Source: CAZGXI01 sp964529715 (lineage in GTDB: Bacteria > Chloroflexota > Anaerolineae > Aggregatilineales > Ch27). Taken from it: a DNA stretch of 64,000 nucleotides. Positions 16,998-25,219 of the stretch are shown here, one piece after another. Position numbers and translations under genes: made by a program. The notes below the pieces were generated by a model. That model was not told where the DNA came from and searched no databases. It saw only the letters and a list, made by a program, of their open reading frames with translations. The stretch is taken from the NCBI GenBank assembly GCA_964529715.1, contig CAZGXI010000014.1, forward strand, positions 1 through 64,000, in the 5' to 3' direction. The stretch's first letter is position 1, and each line of letters begins with the position of its first letter.

Positions 16998-18713
16998 TTA
17001 CTGGGCCGCTTCGCAGGCGGCTTCGTCCACGCAGTGGAGCCGCGTCAGGGTGATGGTGCGTCCCTGAATGTTCCACGGGCTGCCCTGGGTGTAGTAGTCT
17101 TCTTCGGTCGGGAAGCCGGTGAAGCGGTGCGTGGTGTACTCATACCACGTCGGTCCAGGGAAGAGCGGGATGCTCACGACGTTCTCAACGTAGATCATCT
17201 GGAGCTGGTTGATGATGTTGTGCCACTCGTCCACGTCGGCGGTCGCCGTGAAGGCATCGATCAGGGCGTCGGCCTCTTCGCTGGTCCAGCGGCCCCACAG
17301 TTGGGCGTTCGCCAGGCCGTCTTCGCCGATCAGACCGCTGTACATCAGGTTCTTAAAGTGGTCATACGGCGTGTTGCCGGCGGTACCCCAGCCGATGGAG
17401 GTGGTAAACGTGCCGGTCTGGAGGTTGTTCAGCCAGACGCCGAAGTCCAGCGAGTTCATCGTGCAGTTGAGGCCGATGTCCTGCAGGTTGCGGCTCATGA
17501 TGTCCACGCTGGTCACCCAGTCGGTCCAGCCGGTCACGACCTGCATCTGGAAGGTCAGCGGCGAGCCGTCGAGGTTGTCGCGCCAGCCGTCGCCGTCCGC
17601 GTCCACATAGCCGGCGGCGTCGAGGGCGGCAGCAGCAGCCTCAGGATTGTAAACGCCCATGCCGTATTCGGCGGCCAGGGCTTCGGCTTCGGGGTTGACC
17701 CAATCGGCATAACGTGGGCCGAGGCCGGTCGGGCTGATCGGCGAGGTGTAGCCGTACATGCCGATGTTGGTCACAGACTCGTAGTCAATCGCCATGCTGA
17801 TGGCGCGGCGGAAGGCCACATCGCTGAACGGTGCGATGGTGGTGTTCATATACAGATGGACGGGGCCACCGCCCGGCCAGAAGTAATAGAAGTGGTGCTC
17901 CGGGTCGGCAGCCACGAAGACGTTCTCGATGTCCGGGATGAAGTTGCCGATCCAGTCCAGTTCGCCGTTGGCCGCGGCCATGTTGGCCGGGTCATTGCCC
18001 TGGTACACGGGCATCCGCATGCAGTTGACATACGGCAGCGGCTGGCCATCCTCGCCCATCTGCCAGTAGTTGTCGTTGCGGCAGAGTTCGAGCACCTGGT
18101 CGGTGAGCTGGCGCACTTCCGTCAGCATGCCGGTGGCAACCGGATTGTCGTTGGTGAAGGTCACCGGGTCTTCGACCTGGCTCCAGATATGCTCCGGAAC
18201 GATATACACATTGCCGCCGATGGTTTCGGGGGCCAGTGTGTAGACCTTGCTCATGTGCACGGCGACGGTGTAGTCATCGATCTTCTCAACGCTCTCGATG
18301 AATTCAAACACGGCACCACGGTCCATCGCCGGGAATTCCTGGAGCATGTTGAAGGTGAAGACCACGTCGTCGGCGTTGAACTCCTCGCCGTCGCTCCACT
18401 GCACGCCCTGCCGCAGCGTGTAGGTCAGCGTCATCAGGTCGTCGCTCCACTCGAAGCCGGTTGCCAGCCAGGGGGTGGGCGCGCCGCCTTCGACCGGGTT
18501 GTAGAGCGTCAGCAGCTCATACATCGTGCCCTGCACCCACCGGGTGGGGTCGGGGGCATAGGGGTTGAAGTTGCGCGGGAAAGCCGACTGCTGGCCCTCG
18601 GACACGATGAACGTGCCACCACGCACCGGGCCGCCCTGGGCCGCTGCCGAGCTGAGGCCAAGCCCCAGAATCACGACCAGCGCCAGTGCCAGAAAAGCAA
18701 ACTTCTTGGACAT
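16998..18713 (-). CDS. Family-5 extracellular solute-binding protein, likely for beta-glucosides
   Basis: A 571-residue secreted binding protein of the SBP_bac_5 (DppA/OppA/CbtA) family. Residues 1-25 form a signal peptide ending SSAAAQ, with no lipobox Cys. The family landmarks are visible: the early WATGFEWSDDLMTLTYTLRQGVQWSDG segment and NADDVVFTFNM. The ATG at 18713 is preceded by GAGGAAAAGG; the open frame upstream to 18746 is ignored. Family-5 proteins bind peptides, nickel or, in thermophiles such as Thermotoga, cellobiose and other oligosaccharides. The operon contains a GH1 enzyme and is headed by a LacI regulator with a CebR-type operator, so cello-oligosaccharide binding is the best inference. 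Confidence 0.9.
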   Translation of the reverse strand: MSKKFAFLALALVVILGLGLSSAAAQGGPVRGGTFIVSEGQQSAFPRNFNPYAPDPTRWVQGTMYELLTLYNPVEGGAPTPWLATGFEWSDDLMTLTYTLRQGVQWSDGEEFNADDVVFTFNMLQEFPAMDRGAVFEFIESVEKIDDYTVAVHMSKVYTLAPETIGGNVYIVPEHIWSQVEDPVTFTNDNPVATGMLTEVRQLTDQVLELCRNDNYWQMGEDGQPLPYVNCMRMPVYQGNDPANMAAANGELDWIGNFIPDIENVFVAADPEHHFYYFWPGGGPVHLYMNTTIAPFSDVAFRRAISMAIDYESVTNIGMYGYTSPISPTGLGPRYADWVNPEAEALAAEYGMGVYNPEAAAAALDAAGYVDADGDGWRDNLDGSPLTFQMQVVTGWTDWVTSVDIMSRNLQDIGLNCTMNSLDFGVWLNNLQTGTFTTSIGWGTAGNTPYDHFKNLMYSGLIGEDGLANAQLWGRWTSEEADALIDAFTATADVDEWHNIINQLQMIYVENVVSIPLFPGPTWYEYTTHRFTGFPTEEDYYTQGSPWNIQGRTITLTRLHCVDEAACEAAQ

Positions 18714-18792
18714 GTCCTTTTCCTCTCCAGGAAAACTGTGTAACATGCGCGAAACTTGCAGTTGGGCGAAACGATAGGCGTTCAGTCGATAA

Positions 18793-19830
18793 CTATCCTC
18801 CTCCCCTGTCGGGCACTCGTCTGCGAACAGCGCCGCAGCTCTCCCGGACGATCAAATGCGCAGAAAGTGATTCCTGGTATGGGCGTTCTAAGGTGCCTTC
18901 CAGCAGGCCGATCAGTGCCCGCGTGGCGTGTGCGCCCAGGTCGCGGATCGGCTGGCGGACGGTCGTCAGGGGCGGCTGGGCGGCGGCGGCGGCGGGGATG
19001 TCGTCGAACCCAACGATGGCCACGTCATCTGGGACGCGCAGGCCGCATTCACGCACGGCGCGCAGCGCACCGAAGGCGATCATGTCACTGGCAGCGAACA
19101 CAGCGTCTACCCCGCGTTCCAACAGAACCCGCATGGCCGCGTGGCCGGCCTCCTCGCTATATTCCGCTTCAACGACCAGCGCCGGGTCAAAGGCCTGTCC
19201 ATGCTGACTCAACCCCCGGCAATAGCCTTTCAGACGGTCTTGCGCCGCGCCCTGGTTCTGCGGCCCGGCAATCGTGCCGATGCGCCGGTAGCCCAGCCGG
19301 ACCAGGTGCTCAACAGCGGATTGCGCGCCGGCGATGTTGTTCGTGTCCACGTAGTTCAGTCCATCCAAAAACGGCGGACCGATCAGCACGAAGGGAAAGC
19401 CTGCCTGGGCCAGTTTGCCCACCAACACATCACCGTTGATCACCGAGGCGATTAACACCCCATCGAACAGGCTGTTGTTCAAGATGCGCTGGGCAAACCG
19501 CTCTTCTTCCTCGGTGCTACTGCCGATCCATAACATCACGGCGTAATCGCGCTGGTTGGCCTCCAGGGTAATTCCCTGCATCAGAAGTGGAAAGTACGGG
19601 TCGGTAAAGGTCGAAGCAACCGCTTGCGGGATCACCAGGCTCAACACATGCGCCTGCCGTGTGACCAACGCTCGCGCCGCCATGTTGGGCCGAAAGTTTT
19701 GCTCCTGGATGACCCGCTGGACCCGCTGCCGGGTGCGTGTGCTGACGTGAGGATCGTTGTTAATCACGCGCGATACTGTCGAGCGCGAAACACCGGCCAG
19801 TTTTGCGATGTCTTCCAGTTTTCGGCTCAT
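18793..19830 (-). CDS. LacI family regulator, CebR/CelR-like
   Basis: A 345-residue regulator. The helix-turn-helix KLEDIAKLAGVSRSTVSRVIN and hinge NMAARALVTRQ occupy residues 4-58; the rest is a periplasmic-binding-protein-like sugar-sensing domain. It heads the operon with the importer and GH1 enzyme; the binding-protein gene starts 79 bases downstream. Its own promoter (19893-19921) is followed by a perfect palindrome with core TGGGAGCGCTCCCA. This is identical to the operator described for CebR of Streptomyces and CelR of Thermobifida, which release DNA on binding cellobiose. Autorepression relieved by cellobiose is therefore likely. The ribosome site is weak (GGTAG), but the start fits the family. 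Confidence 0.93.
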   Translation of the reverse strand: MSRKLEDIAKLAGVSRSTVSRVINNDPHVSTRTRQRVQRVIQEQNFRPNMAARALVTRQAHVLSLVIPQAVASTFTDPYFPLLMQGITLEANQRDYAVMLWIGSSTEEEERFAQRILNNSLFDGVLIASVINGDVLVGKLAQAGFPFVLIGPPFLDGLNYVDTNNIAGAQSAVEHLVRLGYRRIGTIAGPQNQGAAQDRLKGYCRGLSQHGQAFDPALVVEAEYSEEAGHAAMRVLLERGVDAVFAASDMIAFGALRAVRECGLRVPDDVAIVGFDDIPAAAAAQPPLTTVRQPIRDLGAHATRALIGLLEGTLERPYQESLSAHLIVRESCGAVRRRVPDRGGG

Positions 19831-19863
19831 CGGAACTACCAGTCGAACTGCTGGCGCAGCGCC

Positions 19864-19885
19864 GATTTGGGAGCGCTCCCAAATC
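19864..19885. promoter_or_regulatory. CebR/CelR-type operator, perfect 22-base palindrome
   Basis: Core TGGGAGCGCTCCCA extended on both sides by GATT/AATC without a mismatch. It lies 34 bases upstream of the LacI-family start codon and immediately downstream of the -10 box, overlapping the expected transcription start. The 14-base core equals the known actinobacterial cellobiose-repressor site. I found no second copy in the window. Confidence 0.9.
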
Positions 19886-19892
19886 TGCTTTT

Positions 19893-19921
19893 ACTGTAAC
19901 GAAGTCTGTACCGTTTGTCAA
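19893..19921 (-). promoter_or_regulatory. Promoter of the beta-glucoside operon
   Basis: On the minus strand: TTGACA (19916-19921), 17-base spacer, TACAGT (19893-19898). It is a near-consensus housekeeping promoter. The transcription start would fall at about 19886, at the edge of the operator. Positions 19922-20092 then lead to the divergent esterase gene and show only a weak TACAAT at 20042. Confidence 0.8.
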
Positions 19922-20092
19922 GATGCACAAACCTTTTCGTGATACCTACGCAAACGATTGCTTTTTGCATCCCGCTCTTGATGCAGATTGAACAATCCCC
20001 AAATGGGCAGTAGCGGGTTCGCGCGGAATGGCAACTGCCTCTACAATGAGGCAACAGCACCTTGAGGCAGACCGGATTCCGGGGGATAGCGT

Positions 20093-20785
20093 ATGCCGCA
20101 GCAAGCCTTTGCCTTTGAAACCCAGATCACGAAGTCTGTGCATCTCAACTATCTACTTTTTTTGCCCAAATCCTATGGCCTCGAGCCGGGGGTTCGCTGG
20201 CCGCTGATCCTGTTTTTGCACGGCGCAGGTGAGCGCGGCGATAATGTGGAGATCGTGAAACGGCATGGCATCCCCAGAGTCGTCGAGCAGCGGGAGGATT
20301 TTCCTTTTGTCGCCGTATCGCCGCAGTGCCCAGAGCGCAGCTGGTGGATCGATTACGTCGATGCGCTGGTCCGGCTGCTAGACACGGTCAGTGCGACGCA
20401 CGCCGTCGATCCTGACCGCATCTACCTGACCGGGCTGAGCATGGGCGGCTTCGGCGCGTGGCATCTGGCTACCGAGCATCCCGACCGCTTCGCCGCTGTT
20501 GCGCCGATCTGCGGCGGCGGGATGTTTATGTATGGCTACCCGGAGCGCGTGTGTGCGCTCAAACAGGTGCCGGTGTGGGCCTTTCACGGCGCGAAGGACG
20601 ACACCGTCCCCCTACGCGAATCTGCCGTGTTAGTGGAAACGCTCCAGGCGTGCGGCGGCGATGTGCGCTTCACCGTTTACCCGGAAGCCGAACACGACTC
20701 GTGGACAGAAACCTACGACAATCCCGAACTGTACGCCTGGTTCCTGAGTCATACCCGCCATCCCCGCCGGGGCGACGCCGGGTAA
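20093..20785 (+). CDS. Alpha/beta-hydrolase esterase (phospholipase/carboxylesterase-like)
   Basis: A 230-residue cytoplasmic serine hydrolase without signal peptide. The triad is visible: Ser in GLSMGGFG (about residue 120), Asp in FHGAKDDTVP (about 168) and His in YPEAEHDSW (about 203). LILFLHGAGERG supplies the oxyanion region. Close relatives are annotated as dienelactone-hydrolase-like or CE1-like esterases, some removing acyl groups from plant oligosaccharides. The gene diverges from the beta-glucoside operon with about 260 bases between starts, so a side-chain esterase role in the same diet is plausible but not shown. A GGGGGAT precedes the ATG. Confidence 0.85.
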   Translation: MPQQAFAFETQITKSVHLNYLLFLPKSYGLEPGVRWPLILFLHGAGERGDNVEIVKRHGIPRVVEQREDFPFVAVSPQCPERSWWIDYVDALVRLLDTVSATHAVDPDRIYLTGLSMGGFGAWHLATEHPDRFAAVAPICGGGMFMYGYPERVCALKQVPVWAFHGAKDDTVPLRESAVLVETLQACGGDVRFTVYPEAEHDSWTETYDNPELYAWFLSHTRHPRRGDAG

Positions 20786-20860
20786 ACATTCGCCGCAGAG
20801 ACGACCTGTCTAGGTATGCCGGGCGGCGAACTTTCGCCTGTATTGAAAGATAAACACGCC

Positions 20861-22108
20861 ATGAACCCTTCCCTTGCTGTTGCCCAGCGTTCGCTGGGCG
20901 ATCCCTCTCTGACGTATCCGCTGTTCCCGCCGTTGCTGGAAGGCTGCCCGCGCACCAGCACGGCGGACCTGCAATATCCGCTAGAACTGGATTACGACTA
21001 TGCGCACGTCGATGCGGCCCTGTTCGACCAGCCTCCGCTGCCGGGGCTGGAACGCTGGTCGCCGCTGCTGCCGCCGTTGGCAGCGGGCCTCTCGATGGGC
21101 GAAGGCGGCACGCCGCTGATCCCTGCGCCCAAACTGGCCACCTGGATGGGCTTCGACGGGGAGCTGTTCATCAAAGATGAGAGCCGCAACCCGACCTGGA
21201 GTCACAAGGATCGCTTGCAGCTTTGCGCCGTCAGCGCGGCGGTGCAGGTTGGGGCGGCGGGCGTAGTGGTGTCGTCGTCGGGCAATCACGGCGCGGCGGC
21301 GGCGGCGTATGCGGCGCGGGCCGGGCTGCCCTGCATTGTCCTGATCACCGCCGGGGGGTCGCCGGTCATTCAGCACTATGTGCGTTCCTATGGCGCGGCG
21401 GTGTTGGCCGTGCCGCGCGAGGCGCGCGTGCCGCTGCTGCGCCAGATCGTTGCGCGGCTGGGTTATCATCCCGTGAGCAGCACCACCCCGACTCACACCG
21501 GTCATCCCTTCGGCCCGGAGGGCTACAAGACGCTGGCTTACGAAGTCTTTTTGCAGCTTGGGCGGCGCGTCCCGGCGGCGATGTTCGTCCCGACCGGCTA
21601 CGCGGAGTTGTTCTACGGCGTCTGGAAGGGCTTCCGCGAACTGCGCCGTCTGGGGATGGTGGACCGCACGCCGCAGATGGTCGCCTGCGAACCGGCCTCG
21701 CGCGCGCCGCTGGCGAAGGCGCTGGCCGAAAACAGGCCGGTGGTGGAAGTGCCCCTTGCGCCCACCGACGCCTACTCCGTCGCGGTCAACGCCAATGGCT
21801 ACCGGGGCGTGCTGACTGTGCGGCAGAGCGAGGGCCTGGCCGTCGCGCCGACAGACGCGCAGATGGTCGAGGCGCAGGCGGCGGCGGGCCGCACCGGGCT
21901 GTGGGCAGAACTCTCGTCGGTGTCGAGCGTGGCCGGTCTCCGGTTGGCCCTGGCGCAGGGCCATCGTTTTGATGGCCCGGTGGTATGCGTCAGCACGTCC
22001 AGCGGCTTCAAGGACTGGGGCATCGGGCGAGACACCGCGCCGGAGATCGCACCGGACTGGGAGACGGTCACGCGCACGTTGCGCGACGCATACGGGTTGA
22101 AGGTGTAA
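20861..22108 (+). CDS. thrC: Threonine synthase or related PLP-dependent lyase
   Basis: A 415-residue fold-type II PLP enzyme. The Schiff-base lysine lies in NPTWSHKDR (threonine synthases usually read NPTGSFKDR), the phosphate-binding loop region in SSSGNHGAAAAAYAARAG, and a late STSSGFKDWG closes the cofactor site. It would convert O-phosphohomoserine to threonine. The Trp-Ser-His variation in the lysine motif leaves room for a related activity such as another amino-acid lyase. Start ATG at 20861; an ATG at 20816 in frame is possible, and neither has a strong ribosome site. No other threonine-pathway gene is nearby. Confidence 0.78.
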   Translation: MNPSLAVAQRSLGDPSLTYPLFPPLLEGCPRTSTADLQYPLELDYDYAHVDAALFDQPPLPGLERWSPLLPPLAAGLSMGEGGTPLIPAPKLATWMGFDGELFIKDESRNPTWSHKDRLQLCAVSAAVQVGAAGVVVSSSGNHGAAAAAYAARAGLPCIVLITAGGSPVIQHYVRSYGAAVLAVPREARVPLLRQIVARLGYHPVSSTTPTHTGHPFGPEGYKTLAYEVFLQLGRRVPAAMFVPTGYAELFYGVWKGFRELRRLGMVDRTPQMVACEPASRAPLAKALAENRPVVEVPLAPTDAYSVAVNANGYRGVLTVRQSEGLAVAPTDAQMVEAQAAAGRTGLWAELSSVSSVAGLRLALAQGHRFDGPVVCVSTSSGFKDWGIGRDTAPEIAPDWETVTRTLRDAYGLKV

Positions 22109-22119
22109 GCCGTCCTGCT

Positions 22120-22225
22120 GCCGGGGATTAAAATCCCCGGCTGAGAACGCCAAGCCTTCCGGGCTGAAATCGGTCAGGTGGCCCGGAGGGCTTGGCTTTC
22201 TTAGCCCCGGAGTTTACGCCGGGGC
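22120..22225. repeat. Three-hairpin intergenic element, relative of the four-hairpin family
   Basis: GCCGGGGATT/AATCCCCGGC (22120-22141), GCCAAGCCTTCCGGGC with GCCCGGAGGGCTTGGC (22149-22196, one mismatch) and GCCCCGG/CCGGGGC (22204-22225). The first and last hairpins are similar to the outer hairpins of the elements at 24962 and 27773, but the terminal repeats are absent. Confidence 0.7.
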
Positions 22226-22249
22226 GGAACATGCGTTAAAATCCCCTGC

Positions 22250-22540
22250 ATGGTCATCGGCATATGCACGCTTGAACTGTACCTGCCGGGCATGAATTCG
22301 CTCAAGGACAAGCGCAGTGTGATCAAGTCGGTCACGGCGCGCCTGAACCGCGAGTTCAACGTCTCAGCAGCAGAAGTAGGCCTGAACGACGTGTGGCAGT
22401 CGAGCACGGTCGGCGTGGCGGTGGTCACGACGGCGGCGGCGCACGCCGAGCAGATGCTCGAAAACGTGGTTTCCTGGCTGGAGCGCAACCGTCCCGACGT
22501 GGAAATCGTCGATTACCGCATCGAGACGGCGCATTTTTAG
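22250..22540 (+). CDS. DUF503 family protein (YlxP-like)
   Basis: A 96-residue protein of the DUF503/YlxP family: MVIGICTLELYLPGMNSLKDKRSVIKS, then a central KSVTARLNREFNVSAAEVG helix-strand unit, a compact alpha/beta ferredoxin-like fold. YlxP homologues often lie near rbfA and infB and are thought to touch ribosome assembly, but no function is firmly assigned. Here it follows threonine synthase and precedes hisH without ribosomal neighbours. No strong ribosome site precedes the ATG; the start agrees with the family N-terminus. Confidence 0.9.
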   Translation: MVIGICTLELYLPGMNSLKDKRSVIKSVTARLNREFNVSAAEVGLNDVWQSSTVGVAVVTTAAAHAEQMLENVVSWLERNRPDVEIVDYRIETAHF

Positions 22541-22550
22541 CCGCTGTAGA

Positions 22551-22568
22551 GGCGCAGCGTGCTGCGCC
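22551..22568. repeat. Short GTAG-family palindrome, GGCGCAGC type
   Basis: GGCGCAGC/GCTGCGCC around GT, preceded by GTAGA. It lies 11-28 bases past the DUF503 stop and probably serves as its 3' hairpin before hisH. Confidence 0.6.
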
Positions 22569-22609
22569 CTGTCACAGGCATAAATGAAGGGATTGGGGAG
22601 TAACCCGGC

Positions 22610-23218
22610 ATGATCGGCGTCATCGACTACGGAGCCAGCAACCTGCAAAGTGTGGCGCACGCCCTGGCTCACCTGCATGTAGAAGCGCGATTGGTGCGCG
22701 CGCCGGGCGAACTGGACGGCCTGCGCGCGATCCTGCTGCCGGGCGTGGGCGCGTTCGGCGCAGGCATGGATCAACTGCGCGCGGCAGGTTTCGAGGAGCC
22801 GCTTCGCCGCCTGGCAGCCGAGGGCGTGCCGCTGCTGGGCATCTGCCTGGGGATGCAGTTCCTGTTCGACATCAGTGAAGAGATGGGCGAACATCGCGGG
22901 CTGGGGCTGCTGCCGGGGCGGGTAGTGCGCTTTCCCGTCGGGGCGCTCAAGGTGCCGCATATGGGCTGGAACCAGCTTCACCGGCTGCAAGACTCCCCGC
23001 TGCTGGATGGTGTGCCCGACGGCGGCTATGCCTACTTTGTGCACAGCTACTACGTCCAGCCGGGGCGGCCCGAAGACGTGCTAGCGCAGACCGATTACGG
23101 CCTGGATTTCCCCTCGGTAGTGGGACGTGGGAACGTGTTCGGCGTGCAGTTCCACCCAGAAAAAAGCCAGCAGGTTGGCCTGCGCATCTTGCAGAACTTC
23201 GTGGAGAGGGTGCTTTGA
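22610..23218 (+). CDS. hisH: Imidazole glycerol phosphate synthase, glutamine amidotransferase subunit
   Basis: A 202-residue class I glutaminase. It supplies ammonia to HisF, which turns PRFAR into imidazole glycerol phosphate and AICAR in histidine synthesis. The triad is present: Cys in LLGICLGMQ (about residue 82) and His-Glu in QFHPEKSQ (about 181-183). LPGVGAFG forms the oxyanion strand. GGGGAG precedes the ATG. The gene overlaps hisA by four bases (TTGA). hisF, its obligate partner, is not adjacent and not in this window. Confidence 0.96.
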   Translation: MIGVIDYGASNLQSVAHALAHLHVEARLVRAPGELDGLRAILLPGVGAFGAGMDQLRAAGFEEPLRRLAAEGVPLLGICLGMQFLFDISEEMGEHRGLGLLPGRVVRFPVGALKVPHMGWNQLHRLQDSPLLDGVPDGGYAYFVHSYYVQPGRPEDVLAQTDYGLDFPSVVGRGNVFGVQFHPEKSQQVGLRILQNFVERVL

Positions 23219-23931
23219 TCATCTACCCGGCGATTGACTTACGTGGGGGAAAGGTCGTCCGGCTGCGGCAGGGCGACCCCAACCAGCAGACCGTCTACAG
23301 CGACGACCCGCTGGATGTGGCCCGGCGCTGGGATGATGCGGGCGCGGACTGGCTGCACGTTGTCAACCTGGACGGCGCACTCGACGCGGCCAACGACACC
23401 TTGTCGTTGCTGCCGGACCTCGCCAGATTGGACCTGTCCGTGCAGTTCGGCGGCGGCGTGCGCTCCCTGGACGATGTGGAGCGCGTGTTGGGCCTGGGCG
23501 CGGCGCGCGTGGTGGTGGGCACGGCTGCCGTGCAGAACCCCGACCTGGTCTCGGAGATCGTCGCCCGCTACGGTGCGGAGCATGTGGTGGTTGCCCTGGA
23601 TGCACGCGGCGGGCGCGTGGCGACGCACGGCTGGCAGGCGGTTTCTGAATGGACGCCTCTCGACCTCGGCAAGGAATTCGCCCGGCGGGGCGTGGTGCAC
23701 GCGCTGTACACCGATGTGCTGCGCGACGGCGGTCTGGAAGGCGTGAATATCGAGGCGACGGTGCGGCTGGCTGACGCGACGGGTTTGCAGGTGATCGCGT
23801 CCGGCGGCGTCGCGTCTTTACAGGATGTGATCGCTCTGCGGGATAGTGGGCACGTGGCCGGGGCCATCCTGGGCACGGCGCTTTACGAAGGCATCATCGA
23901 CCTGGCGGAGGCGATCCGCCTGGCGCAATAG
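23215..23931 (+). CDS. hisA: ProFAR isomerase
   Basis: A 238-residue (beta/alpha)8 barrel that isomerises ProFAR to PRFAR, the fourth step of histidine synthesis. The N-terminal MIIYPAIDLRGGKVVRL with catalytic Asp, and the second catalytic Asp in LYTDVLRDG, are as in the family. Both phosphate-binding loops (FGGGVRS and IASGGVAS) are present. The start is TTG at 23215, inside the hisH stop, with GGAGAGGG just upstream; it gives the exact family N-terminus. Coupling to hisH is likely. A PriA-like dual function cannot be excluded, but nothing indicates it. Confidence 0.96.
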   Translation: MIIYPAIDLRGGKVVRLRQGDPNQQTVYSDDPLDVARRWDDAGADWLHVVNLDGALDAANDTLSLLPDLARLDLSVQFGGGVRSLDDVERVLGLGAARVVVGTAAVQNPDLVSEIVARYGAEHVVVALDARGGRVATHGWQAVSEWTPLDLGKEFARRGVVHALYTDVLRDGGLEGVNIEATVRLADATGLQVIASGGVASLQDVIALRDSGHVAGAILGTALYEGIIDLAEAIRLAQ

Positions 23932-23962
23932 GACCACTTGACCCGAACAAAGGAGGCCAATC

Positions 23963-24922
23963 ATGCGCGTTGTCGTCATCGGAGCGACCGGCCACGTCGG
24001 GACGTACCTGGTGCCCCGGTTGGTCGAGGCCGGGCATGAGGTCGTGGCCCTCAGCCGGGGGCAGCGCCAGCCATACACACCGCACGCCGCCTGGAAGTCG
24101 GTGCGGCAGGTCCAGATCGACCGTCCGGCGGAAGAAGCCGCCGGCACGTTCGGCCCGCGTGTGCGTGACCTGAAGCCAGATGCCGTCGTAGACATGATCT
24201 GCTTTACGCTCGACAGCGCCCGTCACCTGGTGGAGGCGCTGCGCGGGCAGGTACAGCACTTTTTGCACTGCGGTACGATCTGGATTTACGGGCACAGCGT
24301 GGAAGTGCCCGCCCGCGAATCGCAGCCGCGCCGCCCCTTCGGCGACTATGGCACCCAGAAAGCCGCCATCGAGGCCTATCTGCTGGACGAGGCGCGGCAG
24401 AACGGCTTCCCCGCGACGGCGCTGCATCCGGGGCACATCGTCGGGCCGGGCTGGGCGCCGCTTAACCCGCAGGGCCACTTTAACCCGCAGGTGTTTGCTA
24501 AGCTGGCGCGCGGCGAGGAAGTCACCCTGCCGAACTTCGGCATGGAGACGGTGCACCATGTCCATGCCGACGATGTGGCCCAGGCGTTCATGCAGGCGCT
24601 CAACCACTGGAGCAGCGCGGTCGGCGAGAGCTTTCACACGGTTTCCCCGGCGGCGCTGACCCTGCGCGGCTATGCCGAGGCGGTCGCGGCCTGGTTCGGG
24701 CGGGAGGCCAACCTGCGCTTTTTGCCCTGGGACGAGTGGCGCGCGACGGTGGCCGAAGACGAGGCCAACGCCACCTGGGATCACATCGCGCGCAGCCCCA
24801 ACGCCAGCATCGACAAGGCGCGGCGGCTGCTGGACTACCAGCCGCGCTATACCTCGCTGCAAGGCATTTACGAGTCTGTGACGTGGCTAATCGAGCATGG
24901 CGTCGTTCAGATCGAGGGGTAA
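23963..24922 (+). CDS. NAD(P)-dependent epimerase/dehydratase (extended SDR)
   Basis: A 319-residue Rossmann-fold protein. The nucleotide motif GATGHVG starts at residue 7, and the active-site pair is in YGTQKAA (Tyr and Lys at the YxxxK spacing, about residues 130-134). HPGHIVGPGW follows, as in nucleotide-sugar epimerases and reductases. The substrate is unknown; relatives act on nucleotide sugars or lactones. A strong AAAGGAGG lies 7-8 bases before the ATG, and hisA ends 31 bases upstream, so cotranscription is possible without a pathway link. Confidence 0.88.
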   Translation: MRVVVIGATGHVGTYLVPRLVEAGHEVVALSRGQRQPYTPHAAWKSVRQVQIDRPAEEAAGTFGPRVRDLKPDAVVDMICFTLDSARHLVEALRGQVQHFLHCGTIWIYGHSVEVPARESQPRRPFGDYGTQKAAIEAYLLDEARQNGFPATALHPGHIVGPGWAPLNPQGHFNPQVFAKLARGEEVTLPNFGMETVHHVHADDVAQAFMQALNHWSSAVGESFHTVSPAALTLRGYAEAVAAWFGREANLRFLPWDEWRATVAEDEANATWDHIARSPNASIDKARRLLDYQPRYTSLQGIYESVTWLIEHGVVQIEG

Positions 24923-24961
24923 CGGCTTCGGTGAACCACTGAGCCTGCTGGTGGCTGACGG

Positions 24962-25148
24962 AATGTGCAGGTTTCAAAAACGCCTGTGTCTGCCCCGGTC
25001 GCCAGGGGTTCAAACCCCTGGCTAAATCCGCAAAGTCCGCTGAAGCGGACTAAAAATGCAGGTCGAGACGGCGGATGTCAGTCCACTAAAGTGGACTTTA
25101 CCTTCGTAGCCGGGGACTTGAGTCCCCGGCGCTGAAAACCTGCACATT
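24962..25148. repeat. Four-hairpin element with terminal inverted repeats, copy 1 (complete)
   Basis: Terminal repeats AATGTGCAGGTTTCA (24962-24976) and TGAAAACCTGCACATT (25133-25148) enclose four hairpins: 25001-25022 (GCCAGGGGTT/AACCCCTGGC), 25034-25051 (AGTCCGCT/AGCGGACT), 25080-25097 (AGTCCACT/AGTGGACT) and 25109-25130 (GCCGGGGACT/AGTCCCCGGC). The spacers are 11, 28 and 11 bases. A second full copy is at 27773 and a half copy at 56951. It takes up most of the 297-base gap. Confidence 0.9.
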
Positions 25149-25177
25149 GCGTTGACTGATTGCGGATTGCCAAACTG

Positions 25178-25186
25178 TGTTACACT
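25178..25186 (+). promoter_or_regulatory. Possible extended -10 promoter before the DinB-like gene
   Basis: TGTTACACT, matching TGnTAnnnT, 33 bases before the start codon. TTGACT at 25152 is too far (23 bases) to pair well. Confidence 0.4.
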
Positions 25187-25219
25187 GAGCGCAAAGCAGA
25201 TCGACCGGGGAGGTAGCCG

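Noticed and set aside
25001..25022. GGTTCAAACCCC resembles a tRNA T-loop
   Set aside because: It is hairpin 1 of the four-hairpin element; no acceptor stem, anticodon arm or D-loop around it.
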